NCBI GenBank assembly: GCA_938022295.1
Contig: CALIDR010000074.1
Span: 1 to 9,388, forward strand
Direction: 5' to 3'
Length of the DNA: 9,388 bases
DNA from: an uncultured Burkholderiaceae bacterium
GTDB taxonomy: Bacteria; Pseudomonadota; Gammaproteobacteria; Burkholderiales; Burkholderiaceae_C
The notes beneath the pieces were generated by a model. It made no database searches. It was not told the DNA's origin and was given only the letters and a program-made list of their open reading frames with translations. Shown one piece after another: positions 1-6,244 of the stretch (the stretch's first letter is position 1; each line of letters begins with the position of its first letter). Both the position numbers and the translations under genes were made by a program.

Positions 1-71
1 GGTGACCACGCTGCGCACCCGATCGAGCCGCCCTCGGACACGCTGGCGGCGTTGCGAATCCTCCGGGCCTC

Positions 72-91
72 GCGATGGCACGCGCCATCGC
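72..91. repeat. Inverted repeat (8-bp stem, 4-nt loop)
   Basis: GCGATGGC at 72-79 pairs perfectly with GCCATCGC at 84-91 around the loop ACGC. No T-run follows on either strand, so it is not a standard intrinsic terminator. It could end an upstream transcript, belong to a leader structure, or be a repetitive extragenic element. Confidence 0.5.
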
Positions 92-110
92 TGCGGTTCG
101 CGCCTTGCCA

Positions 111-141
111 GCGCGCCCGATGGCGGCCCGCTCGGGCGCGC
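111..141. repeat. Inverted repeat (10-bp perfect stem)
   Basis: GCGCGCCCGA at 111-120 is the exact reverse complement of TCGGGCGCGC at 132-141, with an 11-nt loop. It is the strongest simple hairpin seen in the window and lies 154 bp before the substrate-binding protein start. The lack of a downstream T-tract argues against a canonical terminator, although GC-rich genomes often use hairpins with poor U-tracts. Confidence 0.55.
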
Positions 142-228
142 CCAACTGCCGGATCTAGGCTGAGAGCCGACGGCGCACCGAGATGAAGCGCGCTACGGGT
201 TCACCATGGTGCATGCGGAAGCCCGCGT

Positions 229-244
229 GCGCACAGAATTTGCA
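229..244 (+). promoter_or_regulatory. Possible sigma-54 (-24/-12) promoter
   Basis: GCGCACAGAATTTGCA compares with the sigma-54 consensus TGGCAC-N5-TTGCA. The CAC, the 5-nt spacer and all of TTGCA match, and the spacing between the -24 and -12 dinucleotides is the required 10 nt. The -24 GG, however, reads CG. Transcription would begin near 255, giving a leader of about 40 nt to the ATG at 295. A nitrogen-regulated promoter would fit the transporter, deaminase and ureD context. The mismatch in the most conserved dinucleotide keeps this tentative. Confidence 0.3.
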
Positions 245-294
245 ACCCTCGCCGGAGCTGTCGCCTGTCCCTTCCACTTCGTCGGAGTCATCGC

Positions 295-1335
295 ATGACG
301 CTGCTTTCGCGTACCCGCCGCCTGCTGCTCGCTTCCGCCGTCGCCGGCCTGCCCGCCCTGACGGCGCAGGCGCAGGGCACCAACGTCCGCTTCCAGCTCG
401 ACTGGCGGTTCGAGGGCCCGTCGGCGCTGTTCCTGACCCCGGCGGCCAAGGGCTATTTCCGCAACGAGAACCTGAACGTGACGATCGACGCCGGCAACGG
501 CTCGGGGGCGACGATCTCGCGCATCAGCTCGGGCACCTACGACATGGGCTTCGCCGACATGGCGGCGCTGATGGAGTTCTACGGCAACAACCCGACGGCG
601 CCGAACAAGCCGGTGGCCGTGATGATGGTCTACAACAACACGCCGGCGGCCGTGCTCGCGCTGAAGAAGAGCGGCATCAAGACGCCGGCCGACCTCACCG
701 GCAAGCGCATGGGCGCACCGGTGTTCGACGGCGGGCGCAAGTCGTGGCCCGTGTTCACCAAGGCCAACAGCGTCGGCTCGGTGACCTGGACCTCGATGGA
801 CCCGCCGCTGCGCGAGACGATGCTGGTGCGCGGCGACATCGACGCCATCACCGGCTTCTCGTTCACGTCGCTGCTCAACCTCGAGGCGCGCGGCGTCAAG
901 CCGGAAGACATCGTCATCTTCCCGTACGCCCAGCACGGCGTTCGTTTCTACGGCAACGCCATCGTCGCCTCGGAAACGTTCCTGAAGAACAATCCGGAGG
1001 CGGTGCGCGCCTTCCTGCGTGCCTTCGCCAGGGGCGCGAAGGACGTCGTGGCCGACCCGAAGGCGGCGATCGCGTTCGTCAAGCAGCGCGACGGCATCAT
1101 CAACGAGGCCCTCGAGGAGCGGCGCCTGCGGCTCGCGCTGGACGGCGTCGTCCTCACGTCCGACGCGAAGGCCGAGGGCTTCGGCAACGTGACGGCGCCG
1201 CGCCTGGCGCTGATGGCCAGCCAGGTGTCGGACGCCTTCGGGACCAAGGAGCGCGTCAACCCGGACGCGGTCTGGAACGGCGAGTTCCTCCCGCCGGCGG
1301 CCGACCGCAACGTCTTCGCCGTCCCGCGCAAGTAG
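295..1335 (+). CDS. ABC transporter periplasmic substrate-binding protein, NitT/TauT (NMT1/THI5-like) family
   Basis: This 346-residue protein should capture a small solute in the periplasm and deliver it to the ATPase/permease pair encoded at 2841-4443. Residues 1-26 form a signal peptide ending in the AQA motif (24-26). TRR at 7-9 before a hydrophobic run is loosely Tat-like, so export by Sec or Tat cannot be settled. The mature start VRFQLDWRFEGPSALFL, a glycine-rich GNGSG stretch near residue 64 and a DMGFADMAALMEF segment near 83 are typical of the family that includes nitrate, sulfonate, taurine and thiamine-precursor binding proteins. Length is normal. GGAG at 284-287 sits 7 nt before the ATG. 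The ligand cannot be read from sequence; the neighbouring deaminase and ureD suggest a nitrogen compound. A hairpin follows the stop, and the next gene is convergent, so this gene is cut off from its transporter partners. Confidence 0.9.
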   Translation: MTLLSRTRRLLLASAVAGLPALTAQAQGTNVRFQLDWRFEGPSALFLTPAAKGYFRNENLNVTIDAGNGSGATISRISSGTYDMGFADMAALMEFYGNNPTAPNKPVAVMMVYNNTPAAVLALKKSGIKTPADLTGKRMGAPVFDGGRKSWPVFTKANSVGSVTWTSMDPPLRETMLVRGDIDAITGFSFTSLLNLEARGVKPEDIVIFPYAQHGVRFYGNAIVASETFLKNNPEAVRAFLRAFARGAKDVVADPKAAIAFVKQRDGIINEALEERRLRLALDGVVLTSDAKAEGFGNVTAPRLALMASQVSDAFGTKERVNPDAVWNGEFLPPAADRNVFAVPRK

Positions 1336-1349
1336 CCGCCGCGCGGCGG
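1336..1349. terminator. Palindrome between convergent genes, possible terminator
   Basis: CCGCCGCGCGGCGG is a perfect 14-bp palindrome starting at the base after the TAG of the substrate-binding protein gene. It lies between that gene and the convergent barrel gene, whose stop is at 1368-1370. No T-run follows, and as RNA its central bases would have to open into a loop, so a bidirectional terminator role is only plausible. Confidence 0.3.
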
Positions 1350-1367
1350 GCCCGTGCGATGCGGCGC

Positions 1368-1955
1368 TCAGCGGAAGTCGTACGACAGCTGGAGCATCAC
1401 CCCGGCGTTGCCGAGCAGGTTCAGCTGGGCGTTCCAGCGGCGGTCGAACTGCCAGCCCGCCGACAGCACGACGCCGGGCGAGAAGCCGTCCTGGTTGAAC
1501 GGCACCTTGTCCTGGTACTCGTCGACGTAGCCGTAGAGCAGCCCGGCCGTCCACTGCAGGAACAGCTGCCGCCGACCGAAGAAGTCGTAGTACCGCTGGC
1601 CGGCGTAGAGGTAGCCGCTGGGCTGGCCGAACGAGTTGCGGAAGTACACGGCGCCGAACATCCACTGGTCGGGGCGCTGCCATTCCAGGCCCACGCCCCA
1701 CACCCATTCGTGCTCGTCGCTGGGGCTGAAGTGGATCGTGTACGGCGAGGCGACCAGGCGCGCATATCCGGGCCACGACGCGTCGGGCACCGGGTGGCGG
1801 GCGAACCACGCGGCGGCGTCCGGCGGCGGCGGGCCCGGCGGTTCGGCAGGCGTCTGCGCGGCAGCGCCGGGCGGCAGTGCAGCAGCGCACAAGGCCGCCG
1901 CGAGGAAGCGAACGGTGGACAAAGGTCGGGCACCCGAAGTGACGAACCCCCGCAT
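1368..1955 (-). CDS. Predicted outer-membrane beta-barrel protein
   Basis: This 195-residue protein has a basic start, a hydrophobic segment (17-33) ending in AAA before Q34, then a proline-rich linker (35-46), as expected for an exported protein. From residue 71 onward, alternating polar and aromatic/hydrophobic residues form amphipathic strands rich in Tyr, Trp and Gly (for example VWGVGLEW at 85-92 and LFLQWTAGLLYGY at 131-143), the pattern of a small beta-barrel. The C-terminal strand reads LQLSYDFR, with an aromatic residue near the end. GFSPGVV at 157-163 looks like a conserved motif. From memory, similar Burkholderiales proteins are labelled sn-glycerol-3-phosphate transporter; that label is not supported by anything visible. 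PagP-like barrels are of similar size but I see no clear match. The ATG at 1953-1955 has only a weak ribosome site. Its start region overlaps the start of the divergent hydrolase gene. Confidence 0.7.
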   Translation of the reverse strand: MRGFVTSGARPLSTVRFLAAALCAAALPPGAAAQTPAEPPGPPPPDAAAWFARHPVPDASWPGYARLVASPYTIHFSPSDEHEWVWGVGLEWQRPDQWMFGAVYFRNSFGQPSGYLYAGQRYYDFFGRRQLFLQWTAGLLYGYVDEYQDKVPFNQDGFSPGVVLSAGWQFDRRWNAQLNLLGNAGVMLQLSYDFR

Positions 1956-2844
1956 TCTCGCGGCGCGGGCGCGCGCCGTCAGGCGCGGGGTTGCCGCCGC
2001 CGTCGTGCTGGCGGCCGCGGCGTCGAGCGGCTGTGCCTGGCTCGACCGCAAGCAGCACGAACTCGCACTGCGGCCCACGCCCGGGCGGCCGGCCGACTTC
2101 GCGGGCCTGCGCCCGGGCGACGAGCAGGCGCTGGTGCCGATCGTCGAGGGCGGGCAGACGCAGCACCTCGCGCTGTGGTGGCTGCCGCACGCGGTGCCGG
2201 CCGACCCGGCCGCACCCGCACTGCTGTACCTGCACGGCACGTTCCGCAACCTCTACCGCAACCTGCCGAAGATCGAGGCGTGGCGCGACGCCGGCTTCTC
2301 GGTCGTCGCGGTCGACTACCGCGGCTGGGGCGACAGCACGCCGATCGTGCCGACCGAGGCGACGATCGTCGCCGACGCCTGGCGCGCGTGGGCCGAGCTG
2401 GTTCGTCGCCAGCCCGACCCGGCGCGCCGCGTGATCTACGGCCACTCGATGGGCGGCACGGTGGCGGTGACGCTGGCCAGCCAGCTGCGCCACCGCGTCG
2501 ACTACGCGGCGCTGATCACCGAATCGACGTTCACCCGGATGCCCGACGTCGCCGCCGAGGCCGGCTTCTGGGGCCGCGTCGGCGCCGCGCTGACGACGCT
2601 GCAGTTCGACGCCGCGTCGCGCATCGGCCTCGTCGACGCGCCGATCTGGATGCTGCACGGCGACGCCGACCGCACGGTGCCGATCGAGCTCGGCCGGCGG
2701 CTGCGCGACGCCGCGCGCCCCGGCGCGGTGCGCTGGATCGAGGTGCCCGGCGGCACGCACAGCCGCCTGCACAGCCAGGCGCCAGACCTGTACCGGCACG
2801 TGTTTCGTGAACTGACCACCACCGCGACCACCCCCTCCCCATGA
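1939..2844 (+). CDS. Alpha/beta hydrolase, predicted lipoprotein, Bem46/ABHD-like
   Basis: This 301-residue serine hydrolase has GHSMGG at 168-173 (nucleophile Ser170), an oxyanion-loop LHGT at 98-101, HGDADRTVP at 240-248 (likely acid Asp244) and GGTHSRLH at 271-278 (likely base His274). The N-terminus has arginines at 15-16, a hydrophobic run at 18-28 and SSGC at 29-32, a lipobox-like site with Cys32, so it is probably membrane-anchored outside the cytoplasm. The substrate is unknown; esters, amides or thioesters are possible. GTG at 1939 gives the more usual signal-peptide length. An alternative GTG at 1915 has a better ribosome site (GAGG at 1902-1905) and would add 8 residues. The stop overlaps the ATPase start in ATGA, which suggests translational coupling with the transporter. 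The 5' end overlaps the divergent barrel gene by 17 bp. Confidence 0.85.
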   Translation: MTNPRILAARARAVRRGVAAAVVLAAAASSGCAWLDRKQHELALRPTPGRPADFAGLRPGDEQALVPIVEGGQTQHLALWWLPHAVPADPAAPALLYLHGTFRNLYRNLPKIEAWRDAGFSVVAVDYRGWGDSTPIVPTEATIVADAWRAWAELVRRQPDPARRVIYGHSMGGTVAVTLASQLRHRVDYAALITESTFTRMPDVAAEAGFWGRVGAALTTLQFDAASRIGLVDAPIWMLHGDADRTVPIELGRRLRDAARPGAVRWIEVPGGTHSRLHSQAPDLYRHVFRELTTTATTPSP

Positions 2845-3665
2845 CCGCCTTCGTCGATTTCCGCAACGTCTGGCTCGCCTACAACGACGAGCTGCTCGCC
2901 AAGGGGCAGTTCGCCGTCGAGGACATCACGCTCCAGGTCCGCGAGGGCGAGTTCATCGCCATCGTCGGCCCGTCGGGCTGCGGCAAGAGCACGTTCATGA
3001 AGCTCGCCACCGGCCTGAAGATGCCCAGCCGCGGCACGGTGACGATCGACGGCCAGCCGGTGACGGGGCCGCTGAAGATCACCGGCATGGCGTTCCAGGC
3101 GCCGAGCCTGCTGCCGTGGCGCACGACGCTGGACAACGTGCTGCTGCCGCTCGAGATCGTCGAGCCGTACCGCTCCAACTTCCGCGCCAGGCGCGCCGAG
3201 TACGCCGACAAGGCGCGCCGGCTGCTGCAGAGCGTGGGCCTCGGCGGCTACGAGGACAAGTTCCCGTGGCAGCTCTCGGGCGGCATGCAGCAGCGCGCGA
3301 GCATCTGCCGCGCGCTGATCCACGAGCCCAAGATGCTGCTGCTCGACGAGCCGTTCGGCGCGCTCGACGCGTTCACGCGCGAGGAACTGTGGTGCGCGCT
3401 GCGCGACCTGCAGGCGGCGCAGAAGTTCAACGTCATCCTCGTCACCCACGACCTGCGCGAGAGCGTGTTCCTCGCCGACACCGTCTACGTGATGAGCAAG
3501 AGCCCCGGGCGCATGGTCGTCACGCGTCACATCGACCTGCCGCGCCCGCGCGACCTCGAGATCACCTACACCCCCGCGTTCACCGACATCGTGCACGAGC
3601 TGCGCGGGCACATCGGTGCGATCCGCCAGCCGGTCGGCAAGCCCGGCGCCGTCCTGCCGCAGTGA
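2841..3665 (+). CDS. ABC transporter ATP-binding protein, NitT/TauT (SsuB/TauB-like) family
   Basis: This 274-residue cytoplasmic ATPase should power import through the permease at 3676-4443. All hallmarks are present: Walker A GPSGCGKST at 43-51, Q-loop Gln86 in AFQAPSLLPW, signature LSGGMQQR at 145-152, Walker B MLLLDEP at 165-171 followed by the D-loop GALD, and H-loop His203 in VTHDLRES. The Q-loop followed by LLPW and the length of about 260-275 residues are typical of the nitrate/sulfonate/taurine subgroup. The ATG at 2841 overlaps the TGA of the hydrolase (ATGA), so the start is probably set by coupling, as no good independent ribosome site is seen. The permease follows after 10 bp, confirming an operon. 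Confidence 0.95.
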   Translation: MTAFVDFRNVWLAYNDELLAKGQFAVEDITLQVREGEFIAIVGPSGCGKSTFMKLATGLKMPSRGTVTIDGQPVTGPLKITGMAFQAPSLLPWRTTLDNVLLPLEIVEPYRSNFRARRAEYADKARRLLQSVGLGGYEDKFPWQLSGGMQQRASICRALIHEPKMLLLDEPFGALDAFTREELWCALRDLQAAQKFNVILVTHDLRESVFLADTVYVMSKSPGRMVVTRHIDLPRPRDLEITYTPAFTDIVHELRGHIGAIRQPVGKPGAVLPQ

Positions 3666-3675
3666 GGCCCACGCC

Positions 3676-4443
3676 ATGAACCAGAAGACCCTCGAGCGCT
3701 GGTCGCCGCTGATCCTGCTCGCCATCACGCTGGTGCTGTGGCAGATCGTCTGCACCGCCTTCGACGTCAGCGAGTTCATCTTCCCGAGCCCGCTGCGCAT
3801 CGGCGAGCAGTTCTGGGAGTTCCGCACGACGATCCTCGGCCACGCCTGGCGCACGTTCTGGGTCACGATGGTGGGCTTCGGCATCGCCATCGTCGTCGGC
3901 GTGCTGCTCGGCTTCCTGATGGGCAGCTCGCGCCTGGCCTACAACGCGATGTACCCGCTGATGACGGGATTCAACGCGCTGCCGAAGGCGGCGTTCGTGC
4001 CGATCCTGGTGGTGTGGTTCGGCATCGGCGTCGGGCCCGCGATCCTGACCGCGTTCCTGATCTCGTTCTTCCCGATCATGGTCAACATCGCCACCGGCCT
4101 GGCCACGCTCGAGCCCGAGCTCGAGGACGTGCTGCGCGTGCTCGGCGCCAAGCGCTGGGACGTGCTGACCAAGGTCGGCCTGCCGCGCTCGCTGCCGTAC
4201 TTCTACGGCTCGCTGAAGGTCGCGATCACGCTCGCCTTCGTCGGCACGACGGTCTCGGAGATGACCGCGGCCAACGAAGGCATCGGCTACCTGCTGATCA
4301 GCGCCGGCAGCTCGCTGCAGATGGGGCTGGCGTTCGCCGGGCTGGTCGTCGTCGGCGTCATGGCGATGGCGATGTACGAGCTGTTCTCGGTGATCGAGAA
4401 GCGCACCACCGCGTGGGCGCACCGCGGCTCGCAGGCGGCGTGA
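3676..4443 (+). CDS. ABC transporter permease, NitT/TauT (SsuC/TauC-like) family
   Basis: This 255-residue inner-membrane protein forms the translocation channel for the ATPase and binding protein of this locus. Hydrophobic segments lie at about 11-29, 62-83, 105-135, 183-195 and 215-236, matching the usual binding-protein-dependent permease fold. The cytoplasmic coupling (EAA-type) loop is ELEDVLRVLGAKRWDVLTKV at 148-167, followed by GLP at 168-170, with the conserved Gly157. FPSPL at 36-40 is common in this subfamily. GAGG at 3664-3667, 8 nt before the ATG, fixes the start. An earlier in-frame ATG at 3616 would overlap the ATPase by 50 bp and lacks such a site. The stop is followed within 2 bp by the deaminase ATG at 4446 (or overlaps a GTG at 4440). 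Confidence 0.93.
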   Translation: MNQKTLERWSPLILLAITLVLWQIVCTAFDVSEFIFPSPLRIGEQFWEFRTTILGHAWRTFWVTMVGFGIAIVVGVLLGFLMGSSRLAYNAMYPLMTGFNALPKAAFVPILVVWFGIGVGPAILTAFLISFFPIMVNIATGLATLEPELEDVLRVLGAKRWDVLTKVGLPRSLPYFYGSLKVAITLAFVGTTVSEMTAANEGIGYLLISAGSSLQMGLAFAGLVVVGVMAMAMYELFSVIEKRTTAWAHRGSQAA

Positions 4444-4445
4444 CG

Positions 4446-4943
4446 ATGGACGAGCGCACCGAGCCGACGCACGCGCAGGTCGTCGCGATGCTGCAGCGCG
4501 CGCAGGCGCTCGCGCAGCGCGCGATGGAGGCCGGCCACCATCCGTTCGGCGCGCTGCTGGTGGCGCCCGACCACGAGACGGTGCTGATGGAGCAGGGCAA
4601 CGTCGACAGCGTCAACCACGCCGAGGCGGTGCTCGCGCGCGAGGCGTCGCGGCTGCACCCGCCCGAGTTCCTGTGGCGCTGCACGCTCGTGACCACCGTC
4701 GAGCCGTGCGCGATGTGCGCCGGCACGCAGTACTGGGCGCACATCGGCCGCGTCGTCTACGGCATGAGCGAGCGAGACCTGCTCGCCCTCACCGGCAACC
4801 ACGCCGAGAACCCGACGCTGGACCTGCCGTGCCGGGACGTCTTCGCCCGCGGGCAGAAGGCGGTGCGCGTGATCGGCCCGGTGCCCGAACTGGCCGAGGC
4901 GATCGCGGCGACGCACCGCCGCTTCTGGCGCTCGCGCTGAGCG
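4446..4943 (+). CDS. Zinc-dependent nucleobase/nucleoside deaminase (guanine deaminase-like, CDA fold)
   Basis: This 164-residue protein carries the full cytidine-deaminase-superfamily site: HAE at 58-60 (zinc His58 and catalytic Glu60) and EPCAMC at 86-91 (zinc Cys88 and Cys91). The superfamily hydrolytically deaminates cytosine, adenine or guanine rings and releases ammonia. HPFGALLV near 32-39, YWAHIGRVVYG at 96-106 and the C-terminal RRFW resemble bacterial GuaD-type guanine deaminases more than TadA, which belongs to the same superfamily. That distinction is inferred by eye. It follows the permease by 2 bp, or overlaps its stop if GTG 4440 is the start. Co-transcription suggests that it acts in the cytoplasm on the imported compound or its product. 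Codon use matches its neighbours. Confidence 0.88.
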
Positions 4944-5078
4944 GGCGGGCCGGCTCGCGTCGCGTGGCGCGGCAGGTGGATCGCCACCGGCCGCCCGGGC
5001 GCAGCGCCCCTACACTGCGCGCTCCTCGTTCCCGACGGCCTGCCCGCGCAGGCCGTTTTCCTGCACCGCTGGCGATCG
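4944..5078 (+). promoter_or_regulatory. Gap before ureD with a weak promoter candidate
   Basis: This 135-bp gap contains a small inverted repeat (GGGCGC at 4997-5002 and GCGCCC at 5004-5009) directly followed by TACACT at 5011-5016, which resembles a sigma-70 -10 box. No good -35 hexamer is found 16-18 bp upstream. ureD may therefore have its own weak or activator-dependent promoter, or simply be read through from the transporter operon. I see no strong ribosome site before the ureD ATG. Confidence 0.25.
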
Positions 5079-5903
5079 ATGGGCTGGCACGGCCACCTGC
5101 ACCTGCACTACCGGCACGACGGCGACCGCACCGTCGGCCACGACCGCCACCACGGGCCGCTGCGCGTGCTGAAAGCCCTGCACCCGGAGGGCGCCGCGGT
5201 GTGCCACCACGTGCTGGTGCACCCGCCCGGCGGCATCGTCGGCGGCGACCGGCTCGACGTCGACCTGCACGTCGACGCCGGTGCGCACGCGCTGATCACC
5301 ACGCCCGGCGCCAGCCGCTTCTACCGCAGTGCGGGCGAGCCCGCGGTGCAGCATTTGCGGGCCCGCGTCGCCGAAGGCGGCCGGCTCGAGTGGCTGCCGC
5401 TCGAGACAATCGCCTACCGCGGCTGCCGCGCCGAGAACCGCCTCGTGTTCGACCTCGCAGAAGGTGCCGAGACGATCGGCTGGGACCTGCTCGCGCTCGG
5501 CCTGCCCGCGGCCGGCGAAACGTTCGAACGCGGCCACGTGCTGCAGCACGTCGAAGTGCCCGGCCGCTGGCTCGACCGCGGCCGCATCGGCGCCGACGAC
5601 CGCCGCCTGCTCGACGGGCCGCTGGGCTTCGCGGGCCGTCGGGTCCTGGCGACACTGTGGTTCGCGGCCGGCTCGCCGATCGACGGCGTGCGGCGCGAGG
5701 CGCTGCTCGACGCGGCGCGCGACGGCGAGGCACCGCAGGCGCTGCCGCAGGGCGTCACCGCGCCGAACGACCAAGTCGTCGTGCTGCGCCTGCTCGCACC
5801 GCGCGTCGAGCCGGCGCTGCAGCGGCTGCGCGAGGTATGGGGGGCGTGGCGGCGGGCGGCGTGGCGGCGCGAGCCGTGTCTGCCCAGGGTGTGGCGGACC
5901 TGA
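5079..5903 (+). CDS. ureD: Urease accessory protein UreD
   Basis: UreD (UreH in some species) is a chaperone that binds urease apoprotein and, with UreF and UreG, supports nickel insertion and lysine carbamylation. The 274-residue product has the family landmarks: HHGPLRVLKALHPEG at 24-38, VHPPGGIVGGDRLDVDLHV at 47-65, ALITTPGASRFYRS at 71-84, LEWLPLET at 103-110, and the C-terminal LPRVWRT, equivalent to the family's PRIWxT end. It therefore appears full length and intact. Several in-frame codons upstream are open, but no better start or ribosome site is seen. In most proteobacteria ureD opens the urease operon and ureA follows directly. Here 341 bp of non-coding DNA and a convergent peptidase gene follow, so its partner genes must lie elsewhere or be absent. 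Confidence 0.93.
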   Translation: MGWHGHLHLHYRHDGDRTVGHDRHHGPLRVLKALHPEGAAVCHHVLVHPPGGIVGGDRLDVDLHVDAGAHALITTPGASRFYRSAGEPAVQHLRARVAEGGRLEWLPLETIAYRGCRAENRLVFDLAEGAETIGWDLLALGLPAAGETFERGHVLQHVEVPGRWLDRGRIGADDRRLLDGPLGFAGRRVLATLWFAAGSPIDGVRREALLDAARDGEAPQALPQGVTAPNDQVVVLRLLAPRVEPALQRLREVWGAWRRAAWRREPCLPRVWRT

Positions 5904-5966
5904 TCCGCGCATCCCACGGAATCGTCGGACAACGCTCGATCCATCCTCCGGCCGCCGCCCGGCGAC

Positions 5967-5980
5967 CGATGCGCGCATCG
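5967..5980. repeat. Perfect 14-bp palindrome
   Basis: CGATGCGCGCATCG reads the same on both strands. It lies 64 bp after the ureD stop. It could be part of a bidirectional terminator or a protein-binding site; its position between two gene ends makes an operator less likely. Confidence 0.45.
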
Positions 5981-6026
5981 CCACGCCGCGGCCGGGCTCG
6001 AACCTGATCTCGCGGGCTGGCGTTCG

Positions 6027-6077
6027 GTACCGGCGGCCCCGCGAGCAGGTTGCGGGGGTGCTCCCGGTACTGCTCGC
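6027..6077. repeat. Two interleaved inverted repeats
   Basis: GTACCGG at 6027-6033 pairs with CCGGTAC at 6064-6070, while GCGAGCAG at 6041-6048 pairs with CTGCTCGC at 6070-6077. The arms occur in the order A, B, A', B', so the two stems cross rather than nest. This topology allows a pseudoknot or two alternative hairpins in a transcript. It lies downstream of both flanking genes. Confidence 0.45.
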
Positions 6078-6244
6078 ATCGCTCCACGGCCCGGTCCGAC
6101 CAAACCGAATCGGGGCTGGACCCGCCTCGCCTGTCATTTCGGTATTCACGCGACAGCCCACCGCACCGGCGCAGGCCCGAAGTGCGAACCCCATCCGGCC
6201 GAAAGCCAGCGCCCGAATTCCGAGACCCGGACTGGCCGCCGACC

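Larger units (their letters stand above)
1..294. other. Upstream region without a supported gene
   Basis: No reading frame here looks like a protein I recognise. A gene running off the left edge cannot be excluded, because both a plus frame and a minus frame stay open near position 1, but neither has a convincing start or motif. The region holds two strong hairpins (72-91 and 111-141), a perfect 10-bp palindrome CACCATGGTG at 202-211, a sigma-54-like element at 229-244, and the ribosome binding site GGAG at 284-287 for the next gene. It is best read as the leader and control region of the substrate-binding protein gene. Confidence 0.5.
5904..6244. other. Non-coding stretch between convergent genes
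   Basis: This 341-bp region lies between the ends of ureD (plus) and the peptidase gene (minus). I find no UreA-like or other recognisable protein in any frame. It contains a perfect 14-bp palindrome (5967-5980) and two interleaved inverted repeats (6027-6077). No hairpin with a clear T-run is visible, so the terminators for the two genes are not identified. Confidence 0.6.

Noticed and set aside
76..91. TGGCAC followed by ATCGC, a possible second sigma-54 promoter.
   Set aside because: The -12 GC is one base out of register and TTGC is absent; the bases are explained by the hairpin at 72-91.
151..205. TPP-riboswitch-like pieces (GCTGAGAGC near 159-167 and an ACC...GCTACGGG stretch after it), attractive because the binding protein resembles NMT1/THI5 proteins.
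   Set aside because: The conserved GGGGTGC and TAATGCCAGCG segments are missing and the spacing is too short, so only the short CTGAGA piece really matches.
183..2810. Very long open frame of about 875 codons on the plus strand, and a similar one on the minus strand (193-2799).
   Set aside because: Both are artefacts of high GC. Their products are Arg/Ala/Gly-rich with no family features, and they run across several well-supported genes in other frames.
5904..6244. Possible decayed ureA after ureD.
   Set aside because: No frame shows UreA-like residues, even with frameshifts considered by eye, so a pseudogene call is not supported.
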